A stretch of 64,000 bases of DNA from Streptomyces cupreus (GTDB taxonomy: Bacteria; Actinomycetota; Actinomycetes; Streptomycetales; Streptomycetaceae): NCBI RefSeq assembly GCF_014257025.1, contig NZ_JACMSF010000003.1:236979-300978 (forward strand). Direction: 5' to 3'. Below, one piece after another: positions 20,734 to 28,515 of this stretch (the first letter of the stretch is position 1; each line of letters begins with the position of its first letter). The position numbers were made by a program, and so were the translations under genes. Below the pieces are notes generated by a model, which saw only the letters and a program-made list of their open reading frames with translations, was not told the DNA's origin and did not search any database.

Positions 20734-20749
20734 GTCACAGAGCTGTCAC
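20734..20749. promoter_or_regulatory. AfsQ1-type binding site in the sigQ-afsQ1 intergenic region
   Basis: GTCAC-AGAGCT-GTCAC at 20734-20749: two GTCAC repeats separated by exactly 6 nt. This fits the GTnAC-n6-GTnAC consensus reported for AfsQ1. A further GGTCAC lies near 20780. The position between divergent sigQ and afsQ1 fits autoregulation and control of sigQ. Confidence 0.8.
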
Positions 20750-20857
20750 AGGGGTCCGTCGCATGTGGCGCACAGCGCGGTCACAGAGAGCAGCGGTACG
20801 GGCACGTACCTGTCCAGGTGTCGAAACCCCACCCCACCATGGGCCAGAATGAGCCCC

Positions 20858-21535
20858 GTGCCTTCCCTGTTGCTGATCGAGGACGACGACGCCATCCGTA
20901 CGGCCCTGGAGCTGTCTCTTACGCGCCAGGGTCACCGGGTTGCCACGGCTGCCACCGGTGAGGACGGTCTGAAGCTGCTGCGAGAGCAGCGGCCGGACCT
21001 GATCGTGCTGGATGTGATGCTGCCCGGCATCGACGGGTTCGAGGTGTGCCGCCGTATCCGGCGCACCGACCAGTTGCCGATCATCCTGCTCACCGCGCGC
21101 AGCGACGACATCGACGTGGTGGTCGGCCTGGAGTCCGGTGCCGACGACTATGTCGTCAAGCCCGTGCAGGGGCGGGTGCTCGACGCCCGGATCCGGGCCG
21201 TGCTACGGCGCGGCGAGCGGGAGTCCAACGACGCGGCGAGCTTCGGCAGCCTCGTCATCGACCGCGCGGCGATGACCGTGACGAAGAACGGCGAGGACCT
21301 CCAGCTCACGCCGACCGAGCTCCGGCTGCTGCTGGAGCTGAGCCGGCGGCCAGGGCAGGCGCTGTCCCGGCAGCAGTTGCTGCGGCTGGTGTGGGAGCAC
21401 GACTACCTCGGTGACTCACGTCTGGTGGACGCCTGTGTGCAGCGGCTGCGCGCCAAGGTCGAGGACGTGCCGTCCTCCCCGACGCTGATCCGTACGGTCC
21501 GCGGTGTCGGCTACCGGCTGGACGCGCCTCAGTGA
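20858..21535 (+). CDS. afsQ1: Two-component response regulator AfsQ1
   Basis: A 225-residue OmpR/PhoB-type regulator. The receiver domain has the acidic pocket IEDDD and phosphoacceptor Asp52 in LIVLDVMLPG, then LLTAR and the conserved Lys in VVKPV. A winged-helix domain follows (LTPTELRLLLELSRRPGQALSRQQLL ... VDACVQRLRAKV). GTG 20858 gives the known 225-residue AfsQ1 length; an in-frame ATG at 20849 would add three residues. Overlaps afsQ2 by 4 nt. Confidence 0.96.
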   Translation: MPSLLLIEDDDAIRTALELSLTRQGHRVATAATGEDGLKLLREQRPDLIVLDVMLPGIDGFEVCRRIRRTDQLPIILLTARSDDIDVVVGLESGADDYVVKPVQGRVLDARIRAVLRRGERESNDAASFGSLVIDRAAMTVTKNGEDLQLTPTELRLLLELSRRPGQALSRQQLLRLVWEHDYLGDSRLVDACVQRLRAKVEDVPSSPTLIRTVRGVGYRLDAPQ

Positions 21536-23100
21536 CACAAGCGCAAGGGGGGTTCCGCGGCTGGTTCGCGGAGCGCAAGGGAGTCTGGTCGCGGCTGCGC
21601 TTCACCAGTCTGCGGCTGCGGCTGGTCGTCGTGTTCGGCCTGGTGGCGCTGACCGCGGCCGTGTCCGCGTCCGGTATCGCGTACTGGCTCAACCGCGAGG
21701 CCGTGCTCACCCGTACCCAGGACGCGGTGCTGCGGGATTTCCAGCAGGAGATGCAGAGCGAGGCGGGTGTACTGCCCGAGCGGCCGACGCAGGACGAACT
21801 CCAGCGCACCGCCGGGCAGATGGCCAACAGCAGCCAGCGGTTCAGTGTGCTGCTCGTCGCCGAGAACGCCGACGGGAAGACCGTCTTCGGCAGTTCCGGC
21901 GGGCTGAGCGGCTTCATGCTGAAGGACGTGCCCGAGTCGCTGCGTGAGGCGGTGAACGAGGAGCAGGCGGTCAACTCCACCAACAAGTACGCGTACCACC
22001 TGTACTGGCAGCGGATCGTGGAGGACGACACCCCGTATCTGGTCGCCGGTACGAAGGTGATCGGCGGCGGCCCGACCGGTTACATGCTCAAGTCCCTTGA
22101 GCCGGAGGCGAAGGACCTCAACTCCCTCGCCTGGTCACTCGGGATCGCCACGGGCCTCGCCCTGATCGGCTCCGCGCTGCTCGCGCAGGCGGCCGCCACG
22201 ACCGTACTGAAGCCCGTGCACCGCCTGGGAGTCGCCGCCCGGCGGCTCGGCGAGGGCAAGCTGGACACCCGGCTGAGGGTGTCCGGGACCGATGAACTGG
22301 CCGATCTTTCAAGGACGTTCAACAACGCCGCCGAGGCCCTGGAGAAACGGGTCGCGGACATGGCCGCGCGGGACGACGCGTCACGGCGGTTCGTCGCCGA
22401 CATGAGCCATGAGCTGCGTACGCCGCTCACCGCCATCACCGCCGTGACCGAGGTGCTGGAGGAGGAGCTGGAGGCGGAGACCGGGTCGATGGACCCGATG
22501 ATCGAGCCGGCGGTACGGCTCGTCGTCAGCGAGACCCGACGGCTGAACGACCTCGTCGAGAACCTGATGGAGGTCACCCGCTTCGACGCGGGCACCGCCC
22601 GGCTGGTGCTGGACGACGTCGACGTCGCCGACCAGATCACCGCCTGCATCGACGCACGCGCCTGGCTGGACGCGGTCGACCTGGACGCCGAGCGCGGCAT
22701 CCACGCCGGGCTCGACCCACGCCGCCTGGACGTCATCCTGGCCAACCTCATCGGCAACGCGCTCAAGCACGGGGGGTCGCCGGTGCGGGTTTCCGTGGGT
22801 GAGGAGGGCGAGGAGGTCGTCATCGCGGTACGCGATCACGGCCCCGGCATCCCCGAGGACGTCCTCCCGCACGTCTTCGACCGCTTCTACAAGGCGAGCG
22901 CCTCCCGGCCCCGCTCCGAGGGCAGCGGTCTGGGCCTGTCCATCGCCCTGGAGAACGCGCACATCCACGGCGGCGAGATCACCGCCGCCAACTCCCCCGA
23001 GGGCGGTGCGGTGTTCACGCTGCGGCTGCCCCGGGACGCCTCGACGCTGACCCAGGAGGCCGAGGAGAACAAGGGCACCGACGAGAAGGGGGAGGCGTGA
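21532..23100 (+). CDS. afsQ2: Sensor histidine kinase AfsQ2
   Basis: A 522-residue membrane sensor kinase. TM1 is at ~29-50, an extracellular sensor at ~51-200, TM2 at ~205-225 (SLGIATGLALIGSALLAQ), then a HAMP linker. The phosphoacceptor is His293 in DMSHELRTPL. The ATPase domain has N-box LIGNALKHGG, DHGPGIPED, and GSGLGLSIALENAHIHGG. GTG 21532 overlaps the afsQ1 stop (GTGA). It phosphorylates AfsQ1; in S. coelicolor the pair responds to nitrogen conditions such as glutamate. Confidence 0.96.
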   Translation: MTQAQGGFRGWFAERKGVWSRLRFTSLRLRLVVVFGLVALTAAVSASGIAYWLNREAVLTRTQDAVLRDFQQEMQSEAGVLPERPTQDELQRTAGQMANSSQRFSVLLVAENADGKTVFGSSGGLSGFMLKDVPESLREAVNEEQAVNSTNKYAYHLYWQRIVEDDTPYLVAGTKVIGGGPTGYMLKSLEPEAKDLNSLAWSLGIATGLALIGSALLAQAAATTVLKPVHRLGVAARRLGEGKLDTRLRVSGTDELADLSRTFNNAAEALEKRVADMAARDDASRRFVADMSHELRTPLTAITAVTEVLEEELEAETGSMDPMIEPAVRLVVSETRRLNDLVENLMEVTRFDAGTARLVLDDVDVADQITACIDARAWLDAVDLDAERGIHAGLDPRRLDVILANLIGNALKHGGSPVRVSVGEEGEEVVIAVRDHGPGIPEDVLPHVFDRFYKASASRPRSEGSGLGLSIALENAHIHGGEITAANSPEGGAVFTLRLPRDASTLTQEAEENKGTDEKGEA

Positions 23101-23699
23101 TGACCGTACGCCGTCTGCTGGCGCTCCCGCTGCTCGCCGGGCTGCTCGCCGGGTGCGGTATCCGGGCCACGGAGGTACCTACCGACTTCGGCCCCGCGCC
23201 CTCACGGGTGCACTGCTCCCTCGTCGAACCGGACGTCTCGACCCAGGCCTCGCGCGGGGTTCCGGCCCAGGTGTTCCTGCTGTGCCGCTCGTCACTGGTG
23301 GCCGTGGACCGCACGGTCCGGGTGCCGGAGGGCGCGCCGGACTCGCAGCGGCGCGTGCTGGTGGCCCAGGGCCTGCTGAACGAACTGGAGTCGACCCCGT
23401 CGGCGGCCGAGCTGGAGGCCGGCTACACGACGGAGGTGCGCGGCGACCTGTCCGTGACGGGCCCCCGAGGGGACGACCCGGACGACACCCTCCGCCTGAG
23501 CACCCCGCTCAAGGCCCTGGCCCCGGTCGCCCTCGCCCAGCTCGTCTGCACCTTCTCCGACTCGACAGCGGCGGAGGGAGACGGCTCGGTGATCCTGGGC
23601 GGCCCGGACGAGGACCCACTGCGTCGGTACGAGTGCACGGACGAGGTAAGAGCGAGACCGGGCACGGAGCAGCCACCGTCGGCGGAACTAACGGGGTAG
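23100..23699 (+). CDS. Lipoprotein of the afsQ operon
   Basis: About 199 residues with a lipoprotein signal MTVRRLLALPLLAGLLAGC, a lipobox LLAGC with cysteine near 19. The mature part has Cys pairs and a GerMN-like layout (VFLLCRSSLVAVDRTVRVPEGAPDSQRRVLVAQGLLNEL). The ATG at 23100 overlaps the afsQ2 stop by one base; a GTG at 23097 is equally possible. It is presumably translated with the kinase and may sit near the sensor outside the cell (inference). Confidence 0.88.
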   Translation: MTVRRLLALPLLAGLLAGCGIRATEVPTDFGPAPSRVHCSLVEPDVSTQASRGVPAQVFLLCRSSLVAVDRTVRVPEGAPDSQRRVLVAQGLLNELESTPSAAELEAGYTTEVRGDLSVTGPRGDDPDDTLRLSTPLKALAPVALAQLVCTFSDSTAAEGDGSVILGGPDEDPLRRYECTDEVRARPGTEQPPSAELTG

Positions 23700-23800
23700 G
23701 GGCGCGGGGCTGTATCGATATGCGGCTCCGCCGCGATGGGGGTCCCCCCGCTCGAGCGAAGCCGAGAGTGGGGGAGCGACCAGCCCCCACCGGCCCGCAC
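23697..23800. repeat. Streptomyces intergenic repeat, copy 1
   Basis: Begins GGGGCGCGGGGCTGTATCGA right at the lipoprotein stop. The 23-nt core at 23713-23735 recurs inverted at 59998-60020 with one mismatch. The following CAGCCCCCACCGGCCCGC is also shared. This copy is interrupted by an extra hairpin-like stretch (CCCCCGCTCGAGCGAAGCCGAGAGTGGGGG, near 23744-23776). No coding potential. Confidence 0.65.
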
Positions 23801-23863
23801 CCGAATCACGACCCGTCAACGGCCACCGGAACCAACCACACCGAACTCCGCGTCTAGGGGGTC

Positions 23864-24421
23864 GTGCAGCGTCAAGGCTCAAGCGGCGGCGGCAACACCG
23901 CACTCCGCATCCGAGTGATAGCCGGCGGCCTCCTGGTCGCCCACCTCGCGTTCGTCGCCTGGCTCACGCTGCGCCCACTCGACGTCCCCTGGGTACTGCC
24001 ACCCAACCTGCGCCCGTTCGCCGGGATCGAGGCCGACCTGGCGCTGGGCTGGCAGGAGGGCGTACGACGGATCACCGAGGGCCTTGCCCTGCTCGCGCCG
24101 CTGGGCGTACTGCTGCCGGCGGTGCACGGCAGGATCGCCGTATCGCCGCTGGCGTCACTGGTCCGTACGGTCGCCGCCGGAGTCCTGATCTCGATGGGCA
24201 TCGAGCTGTTGCAGACCGGCGTGCCGGGCCAGGTCGTGGACGTCGACTCCGTACTGCTGAACACCACTGGCGTGGCCCTCGCGCACTCGGCGGTGGTGCC
24301 GGCGGCACGCCACTGGCTGCGCCGCAGGACCGAGCGCGCCCACCGCACCACGACGGCCCTGAAGGAGGAGGCTCCTCAGGGTAGGACCCCGACGATTCCC
24401 AGGGTCGGGATCGCACCGTAG
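23864..24421 (+). CDS. VanZ family membrane protein
   Basis: A 185-residue protein with about four TM segments and the VanZ pattern: LTLRPLDVPWVLPPNLRPF, then EGLALLAPLGVLLP, and IELLQTGVPGQVVDVDSVLLNTTGVALAH. The ELLQ-x10-D-x-xD-xxxNTxG region is the family hallmark. Some VanZ proteins give low-level teicoplanin resistance; the role in streptomycetes is unknown. GTG 23864 is the start; the C-terminal ~35 residues are basic and polar. Confidence 0.85.
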   Translation: MQRQGSSGGGNTALRIRVIAGGLLVAHLAFVAWLTLRPLDVPWVLPPNLRPFAGIEADLALGWQEGVRRITEGLALLAPLGVLLPAVHGRIAVSPLASLVRTVAAGVLISMGIELLQTGVPGQVVDVDSVLLNTTGVALAHSAVVPAARHWLRRRTERAHRTTTALKEEAPQGRTPTIPRVGIAP

Positions 24422-24516
24422 AGCGACGCTTTGCACCGTTCGTCTCCGTACCGTGGATGTCAGATGAGGCAGCCGGAACAGGCCGCCTCCGACCGACGCT
24501 CACGAAGGAGCCGCAG

Positions 24517-24717
24517 ATGTCCCGCCTCGCCCGACCCACCAACGGCCGCATGATCGGCGGAGTGTGCGCCGCGCTGGCGCGACGCTTCGGCATGTCCGCG
24601 ACCACGATGCGCGTGCTGTTCCTGCTGTCCTGTCTGCTGCCGGGCCCGCAGTTCCTGATCTACATAGCGCTCTGGATCTTCCTGCCCTCGGAGGACAAGG
24701 CGCGCACCGCCTGGTGA
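24517..24717 (+). CDS. PspC-domain membrane protein
   Basis: A 66-residue protein made of one PspC domain: LARPTNGRMIGGVCAALARRFGMSATTMRVLFLLSCLLPGPQFLIYIALWIFLPSED, with one hydrophobic hairpin. ATG 24517 is chosen because AAGGAG precedes it at 6-8 nt; a longer in-frame start at 24457 lacks this. PspC domains occur in envelope-stress proteins. Confidence 0.88.
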   Translation: MSRLARPTNGRMIGGVCAALARRFGMSATTMRVLFLLSCLLPGPQFLIYIALWIFLPSEDKARTAW

Positions 24718-24733
24718 CCGGCTGACATACATA

Positions 24734-24778
24734 CGCCGATGGGGCGCACCCCGTGTCCAAGGGTGCGCCCCATCGGCG
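24734..24778. terminator. Strong bidirectional terminator
   Basis: Perfect 18-bp stem (24734-24751 with 24761-24778; CGCCGATGGGGCG...) and a 9-nt loop, between the PspC gene and a convergent secreted-protein gene. Confidence 0.9.
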
Positions 24779-24791
24779 CGTTCGGGAGGGC

Positions 24792-25151
24792 TCAGCCGAG
24801 CGGCAGGCCGTTCAGACCGGTGCCGCCGCCCCCGGGCAGGACCTTGCCGACCGGAAGTCCGCCGAGGAGCCCCGCGACCGGCTTGGCCGGGCCGTCGGCG
24901 AGCAGCTTGTGGGCGAGTGGCTGGGCGGCGGCCACGCTCGGACCGACCGCGGTCTGCCCATGGGCCAGGGCCTCACCGGCACCGGGCAGCGCCGTGGAAG
25001 CGTTCTCGGCGGGGAGCGTCCGGGTCACCGTGTCCAGCGCCGAACCGGCGTCCGGCACGGCCGGGGCAGCGTTCGCGGCGCCCGCACCGGCGGCGGCGAA
25101 GGCGGCACCGAGGGCGGCGACACCGAGGGTCTTGGCAGCAGACTGCTTCAT
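24792..25151 (-). CDS. Small secreted protein (paralogue of 18569-18970)
   Basis: A 119-residue protein with signal peptide MKQSAAKTLGVAALGAAFAAAGAGAANA (AxA cleavage). The mature chain is low-complexity Ala/Gly/Pro/Leu (VAGLLGGLPVGKVLPGGGG). GAGGAC precedes the ATG. Similar in size, signal and composition to the protein at 18569, 6 kb away, with the pair flanking the afsQ/sigQ region. Function unknown. Confidence 0.75.
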   Translation of the reverse strand: MKQSAAKTLGVAALGAAFAAAGAGAANAAPAVPDAGSALDTVTRTLPAENASTALPGAGEALAHGQTAVGPSVAAAQPLAHKLLADGPAKPVAGLLGGLPVGKVLPGGGGTGLNGLPLG

Positions 25152-25289
25152 TGAATGCGTCCTCGAAATGGGGTGACGGGTATGTGAGCGGTCCACGACC
25201 GTAAACATGCCTGGGCACCCGCCGCAAACATCGAAATGCGGACGGATTGTGAACACCCGCCCGCATTCCGCGTTCCGAAATCCCGCCGA

Positions 25290-26447
25290 TCAGCCTTCTT
25301 CGACCGTAGAACCGCTGGTGGAGGCAGTTTGCTGGAACAGCCACTCGGATTTCAGCTCGGCGTAACCGGGCTTGATGACGTCATTGATCATCGCGAGTCG
25401 TTCATCGAAAGGAATGAACGCTGATTTCATCGCATTGACGGAGAACCACTGCATGTCGTCGAGCGTGTAACCGAATGCGTCGACAAGATGCTCGAATTCC
25501 CGGCTCATGCTGGTGTGGGACATCAGCCGGTTGTCGGTGTTCACGGTCGTCCGGAAGTGCAGTCGGCGCAGCAGCCCGATCGGGTGCTCGACGTAGGAGG
25601 TGGCGGCGCCGGTCTGGAGGTTGGAGCTGGGGCACATCTCCAGCGGGATGCGCTTGTCGCGGACGTAGGAGGCGAGCCGGCCGAGGTGGACGGTGCCGTC
25701 GTCCTTGACCTCGATGTCGTCGATGATGCGCACCCCGTGCCCGAGCCGGTCGGCACCGCACCACTGGAGGGCCTGCCAGATGGACGGCAGCCCGAAGGCC
25801 TCTCCGGCGTGGATGGTGAAGTGGTTGTTCTCGCGCTTCAGATACTCGAAGGCGTCGAGATGCCGGGTGGGCGGGTAACCGGCCTCGGCACCGGCGATGT
25901 CGAAGCCGACGACGCCCAGGTCGCGGTAGCGGTTGGCGAGTTCGGCGATCTCCAGGGCGCGGGCGGCGTGCCGCATGGCGGTCAGCAGGGCGCCGACGCG
26001 GATGCGGTGACCGCTCTCACGGGCGAGCCGCTCCCCTTCCCGGAAGCCCTCGTTGACGGCCTCGACGACCTCTTCGAGGCTGAGCCCGCCTTCGAGGTGC
26101 TGCTCGGGCGCGTACCGCACCTCGGCGTAGACGACGCCGTCCTCGGCGAGATCCTCGGCGCACTCGCGCGCGACCCGCACCAGGGCGTCCCGGGTCTGCA
26201 TCACGCCGACGGTGTGCGAGAAGGTCTCCAGATACCGCTCGAGCGAGCCGGAGTCGGCGGCCTCGCGGAACCAGACGCCGAGCTTGTCCGGGTCGGTCTC
26301 GGGGAGCTGGGCGTACCCGCTGCCGCGGGCGAGTTCGACGATGGTCCCGGGGCGCAGGCCGCCGTCGAGATGGTCGTGCAGCAGAACCTTGGGCGCCCGG
26401 CGGATCTGCTCCGGCGTCGGGGTGTTCGCGATGGTCTGGCTCGTCAT
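25290..26447 (-). CDS. add: Adenosine deaminase
   Basis: Deaminates adenosine and deoxyadenosine to (deoxy)inosine, the substrate of PNP. The 385 residues show zinc ligands HDH at 24-26 (HDHLDGG), HAGEAFG, and the C-terminal NTDNRLMS in place of the STDDP of enterobacterial enzymes. The operator and a TAGGGT -10 hexamer lie directly upstream, the hexamer 6 nt from the ATG, so this transcript too may be leaderless. Confidence 0.95.
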   Translation of the reverse strand: MTSQTIANTPTPEQIRRAPKVLLHDHLDGGLRPGTIVELARGSGYAQLPETDPDKLGVWFREAADSGSLERYLETFSHTVGVMQTRDALVRVARECAEDLAEDGVVYAEVRYAPEQHLEGGLSLEEVVEAVNEGFREGERLARESGHRIRVGALLTAMRHAARALEIAELANRYRDLGVVGFDIAGAEAGYPPTRHLDAFEYLKRENNHFTIHAGEAFGLPSIWQALQWCGADRLGHGVRIIDDIEVKDDGTVHLGRLASYVRDKRIPLEMCPSSNLQTGAATSYVEHPIGLLRRLHFRTTVNTDNRLMSHTSMSREFEHLVDAFGYTLDDMQWFSVNAMKSAFIPFDERLAMINDVIKPGYAELKSEWLFQQTASTSGSTVEEG

Positions 26448-26463
26448 TTCCGCACCCTAACTC

Positions 26464-26475
26464 CTACGCGCGTAG
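26464..26475. promoter_or_regulatory. Nucleoside-regulon operator at add
   Basis: Perfect CTACGCGCGTAG palindrome, 17-28 nt upstream of the add ATG (minus strand). The putative -10 TAGGGT (26454-26459 on the minus strand) lies between the operator and the start codon. Confidence 0.8.
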
Positions 26476-26560
26476 AGCGCCTGTTGGACATTTTTGTCGA
26501 TACGTAATGGTGACCCCACGGACGGGTGGCGTACACCCATGCTTCTGACACTGTTCTGTC

Positions 26561-27316
26561 ATGGCACAGCAAGCGACGCCGGTTCGCACGGCCCGGCTTG
26601 GGAGAGCGCTCGGCCCGGAACCGACGACGGTCAGCGGGGTGGTGCTGCTGCTCCCCGGAGGTGACGAGACATCACATCGCCGCCCCTCCCCGATGCTGGC
26701 GGCGGCCTCGGTGCGCGCCCTGGGGCGCCGGCTCACTCGCGCGGCACGGGACGAGGGGCTGGCCGCGCACGCCGTGCACTACCGCTGGCGGGGCTGGAAC
26801 GACACCGAGGCGAACCTGGCGCGGGACGCCGACTGGGCCGTGGAGGAGGCCGTACGGCGCTATGGCGATGTGCCGGTGTGCCTCGCCGGGTTCGACATGG
26901 GCGGGCGGGCCGCGCTGCGGGCGGGCGGGCACGAGGCCGTCAACTCCGTGCTTGCGATAGCCCCTTGGCTGCCGGAGGAGGACGTCGCCGCGCCACCCGA
27001 ACCGGTGAAACAGCTCGCCGGGCGGAAGGTGCTGATCGTGCACGGCACGAACGATCAGCGGACGGATCCCGAGTTGTCCTTTCGGCTGGCGGCCCGGGCG
27101 AAGAAGACGAACCGGGATGTGTGCCGGTTCGAAGTGCACTCCGACGGGCACGGGTTGCATCAGCACCGGGACGAAGTACTGGCGCTGGCCGAGGACTTCG
27201 TGATGGGGGCGCTGTTCGGGCGGGCGTTCGCCCGGCCGGTGGAGGACGCGTTCGCGGCTCCGCCGCCGCTGGGGTTGCGGATGCCGCTTGCCTCCGGCTT
27301 CGGGCGGCGGCGTTAG
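26561..27316 (+). CDS. Alpha/beta-hydrolase fold protein with Asp in the nucleophile elbow
   Basis: A 251-residue protein with an alpha/beta-hydrolase layout: oxyanion strand GVVLLLPGGDE, elbow CLAGFDMGGRAAL with Asp112 where most esterases have Ser, VLIVHGTNDQRTDP with an acid residue, and HSDGHGLHQH with the final His. Asp nucleophiles occur in haloalkane dehalogenases and epoxide hydrolases, but no substrate can be inferred. The stop codon (27314-27316) lies inside the left arm of a MITE-like element, so the native C-terminus may have differed. Divergent from add. Confidence 0.8.
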   Translation: MAQQATPVRTARLGRALGPEPTTVSGVVLLLPGGDETSHRRPSPMLAAASVRALGRRLTRAARDEGLAAHAVHYRWRGWNDTEANLARDADWAVEEAVRRYGDVPVCLAGFDMGGRAALRAGGHEAVNSVLAIAPWLPEEDVAAPPEPVKQLAGRKVLIVHGTNDQRTDPELSFRLAARAKKTNRDVCRFEVHSDGHGLHQHRDEVLALAEDFVMGALFGRAFARPVEDAFAAPPPLGLRMPLASGFGRRR

Positions 27317-27494
27317 GGCCTGTTCTGAGTTGCCCCGTCGTCCGCGCGGAGCGCGGGCGCAGCGGCGTTCGGTGCGTGCCCTCGGCGTGCGGCGTCGCAG
27401 GTCATGTGCGGAGCCACCTGTCCTGTGGCGCCGTGCGGCGATGGCGCGTGCCGGGCGTCGGGGCGCAGGCGGGGCAACTCAGAACAGGCCCTAA
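27313..27494. mobile_element. MITE-like element with 25-bp perfect terminal inverted repeats
   Basis: 182 bp bounded by perfect 25-bp inverted repeats: 27313-27337 (TTAGGGCCTGTTCTGAGTTG...) and 27470-27494. The interior (~132 bp) has no coding frame of note. If the outermost TA is the duplicated target, the mobile ends would be GGGCCTGTTCTGAG..., as in TA-targeting IS families. No transposase is present, so it would need one in trans. It lies exactly between the convergent hydrolase and LysR genes and supplies the hydrolase stop codon. Confidence 0.8.
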
Positions 27495-27498
27495 TCCC

Positions 27499-28452
27499 CT
27501 AGGTGGGAAGCAGATTGCCCCTCTTCGCCAACAGGAACTTCTTGAACGCCGCCACCGGCGGTGTGTCCGGGTGGCCGTCCAGCCAGGCCACCCCGATCTC
27601 CCGCACCGCGCGCGGGGCCGTGACCGTGAGCTCCACCACCCCAGGCCGGGGTACCGCCGGCGGCGGCAGCAGCGCGACGCCCAGGCCTGCCGCGACGAGC
27701 CCCCTCAGCGTCTCCGCCTCCTCCCCCTCGAAGGCGATACGCGGCTTGAAGCCGGCCTCTCGGCAGAGGTCGTCGGTGATACGGCGCAGGCCGTAGCCGG
27801 GTTCCAGGGTGACGAAGGTTTCGTCGGCGGCCTCGGCCAGGCGGATGCGTCGGCGGGCCGAGAGACGGTGGTCGGCGGGGACCACCAGGCGGAGCTTCTG
27901 CTCGTCCAGGCGGCGGGCGACCAGGTCCGGGGCGTCCGGCACCGGTGACGTAAGGCACAGGTCGAGCTCGCCCGCGCGCAGCCGCTCGATCATCGCCTCG
28001 CCGTAGTTCTGGACCAGGCTGAAGCGGACGCGCGGGTGGTCGGCCCGGAAGGCGCTGATGAGGCCGGGGACCGTCTCCCAGCCCATGGTGTGCAGGAAGC
28101 CGAAGGCGACCTTGCCGGTGGCGAGGTCGGCGTCCGCGCGGACCTCGTCGGCGGCGCGCTCCACCTCGGCGAGGGCACGTTCGACGGAGGCGAGGAAAGT
28201 GCGGCCGGCCGGCGTGAGGGAGACCGTGCGGCCCCGGCGGGCGAACAGTTCGACGCCGAGATCCTGTTCGAGGCGGACCATGGCGCGCGAGAGGGTCGAC
28301 TGGGGGACCTGCATCTCCTGCGCGGCGCGGGTGACGTGCTCGGTGCGGGCGACGCCGGCGAAGTAGGCGAGCCGTGGCGCCAGCAACATCGTCATGTCTT
28401 CTGTGTCACTGGACGGTGACAGTCGCGGCTGTGACCTCTGCTGATGCTCCAT
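27499..28452 (-). CDS. LysR family transcriptional regulator
   Basis: A 317-residue LysR regulator: winged helix-turn-helix (RLAYFAGVARTEHVTRAAQEMQVPQSTLSRAMVRLEQDLGVELFARRGR) followed by a co-inducer domain (GKVAFGFLHTMGWETVPGLISAFRADHPRVRF). Divergent from an MFS exporter with a 63-bp shared promoter region, the classic arrangement for a regulator and its target. ATG 28452 gives MEHQQRS; an internal ATG (MTMLLAP) near 28395 is possible. Confidence 0.92.
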   Translation of the reverse strand: MEHQQRSQPRLSPSSDTEDMTMLLAPRLAYFAGVARTEHVTRAAQEMQVPQSTLSRAMVRLEQDLGVELFARRGRTVSLTPAGRTFLASVERALAEVERAADEVRADADLATGKVAFGFLHTMGWETVPGLISAFRADHPRVRFSLVQNYGEAMIERLRAGELDLCLTSPVPDAPDLVARRLDEQKLRLVVPADHRLSARRRIRLAEAADETFVTLEPGYGLRRITDDLCREAGFKPRIAFEGEEAETLRGLVAAGLGVALLPPPAVPRPGVVELTVTAPRAVREIGVAWLDGHPDTPPVAAFKKFLLAKRGNLLPT

Positions 28453-28515
28453 GGGAACGATTATGGCGATTCCATGCATTGGACGGATCAGCGGGAGCGC
28501 TCGTAACTTCGAGGT

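Noticed and set aside
23744..23776. Hairpin CCCCCGCTCGAGC ... GAGTGGGGG as an independent terminator
   Set aside because: It lies inside the dispersed repeat and looks like an insertion within that element; a terminator role cannot be separated from it.
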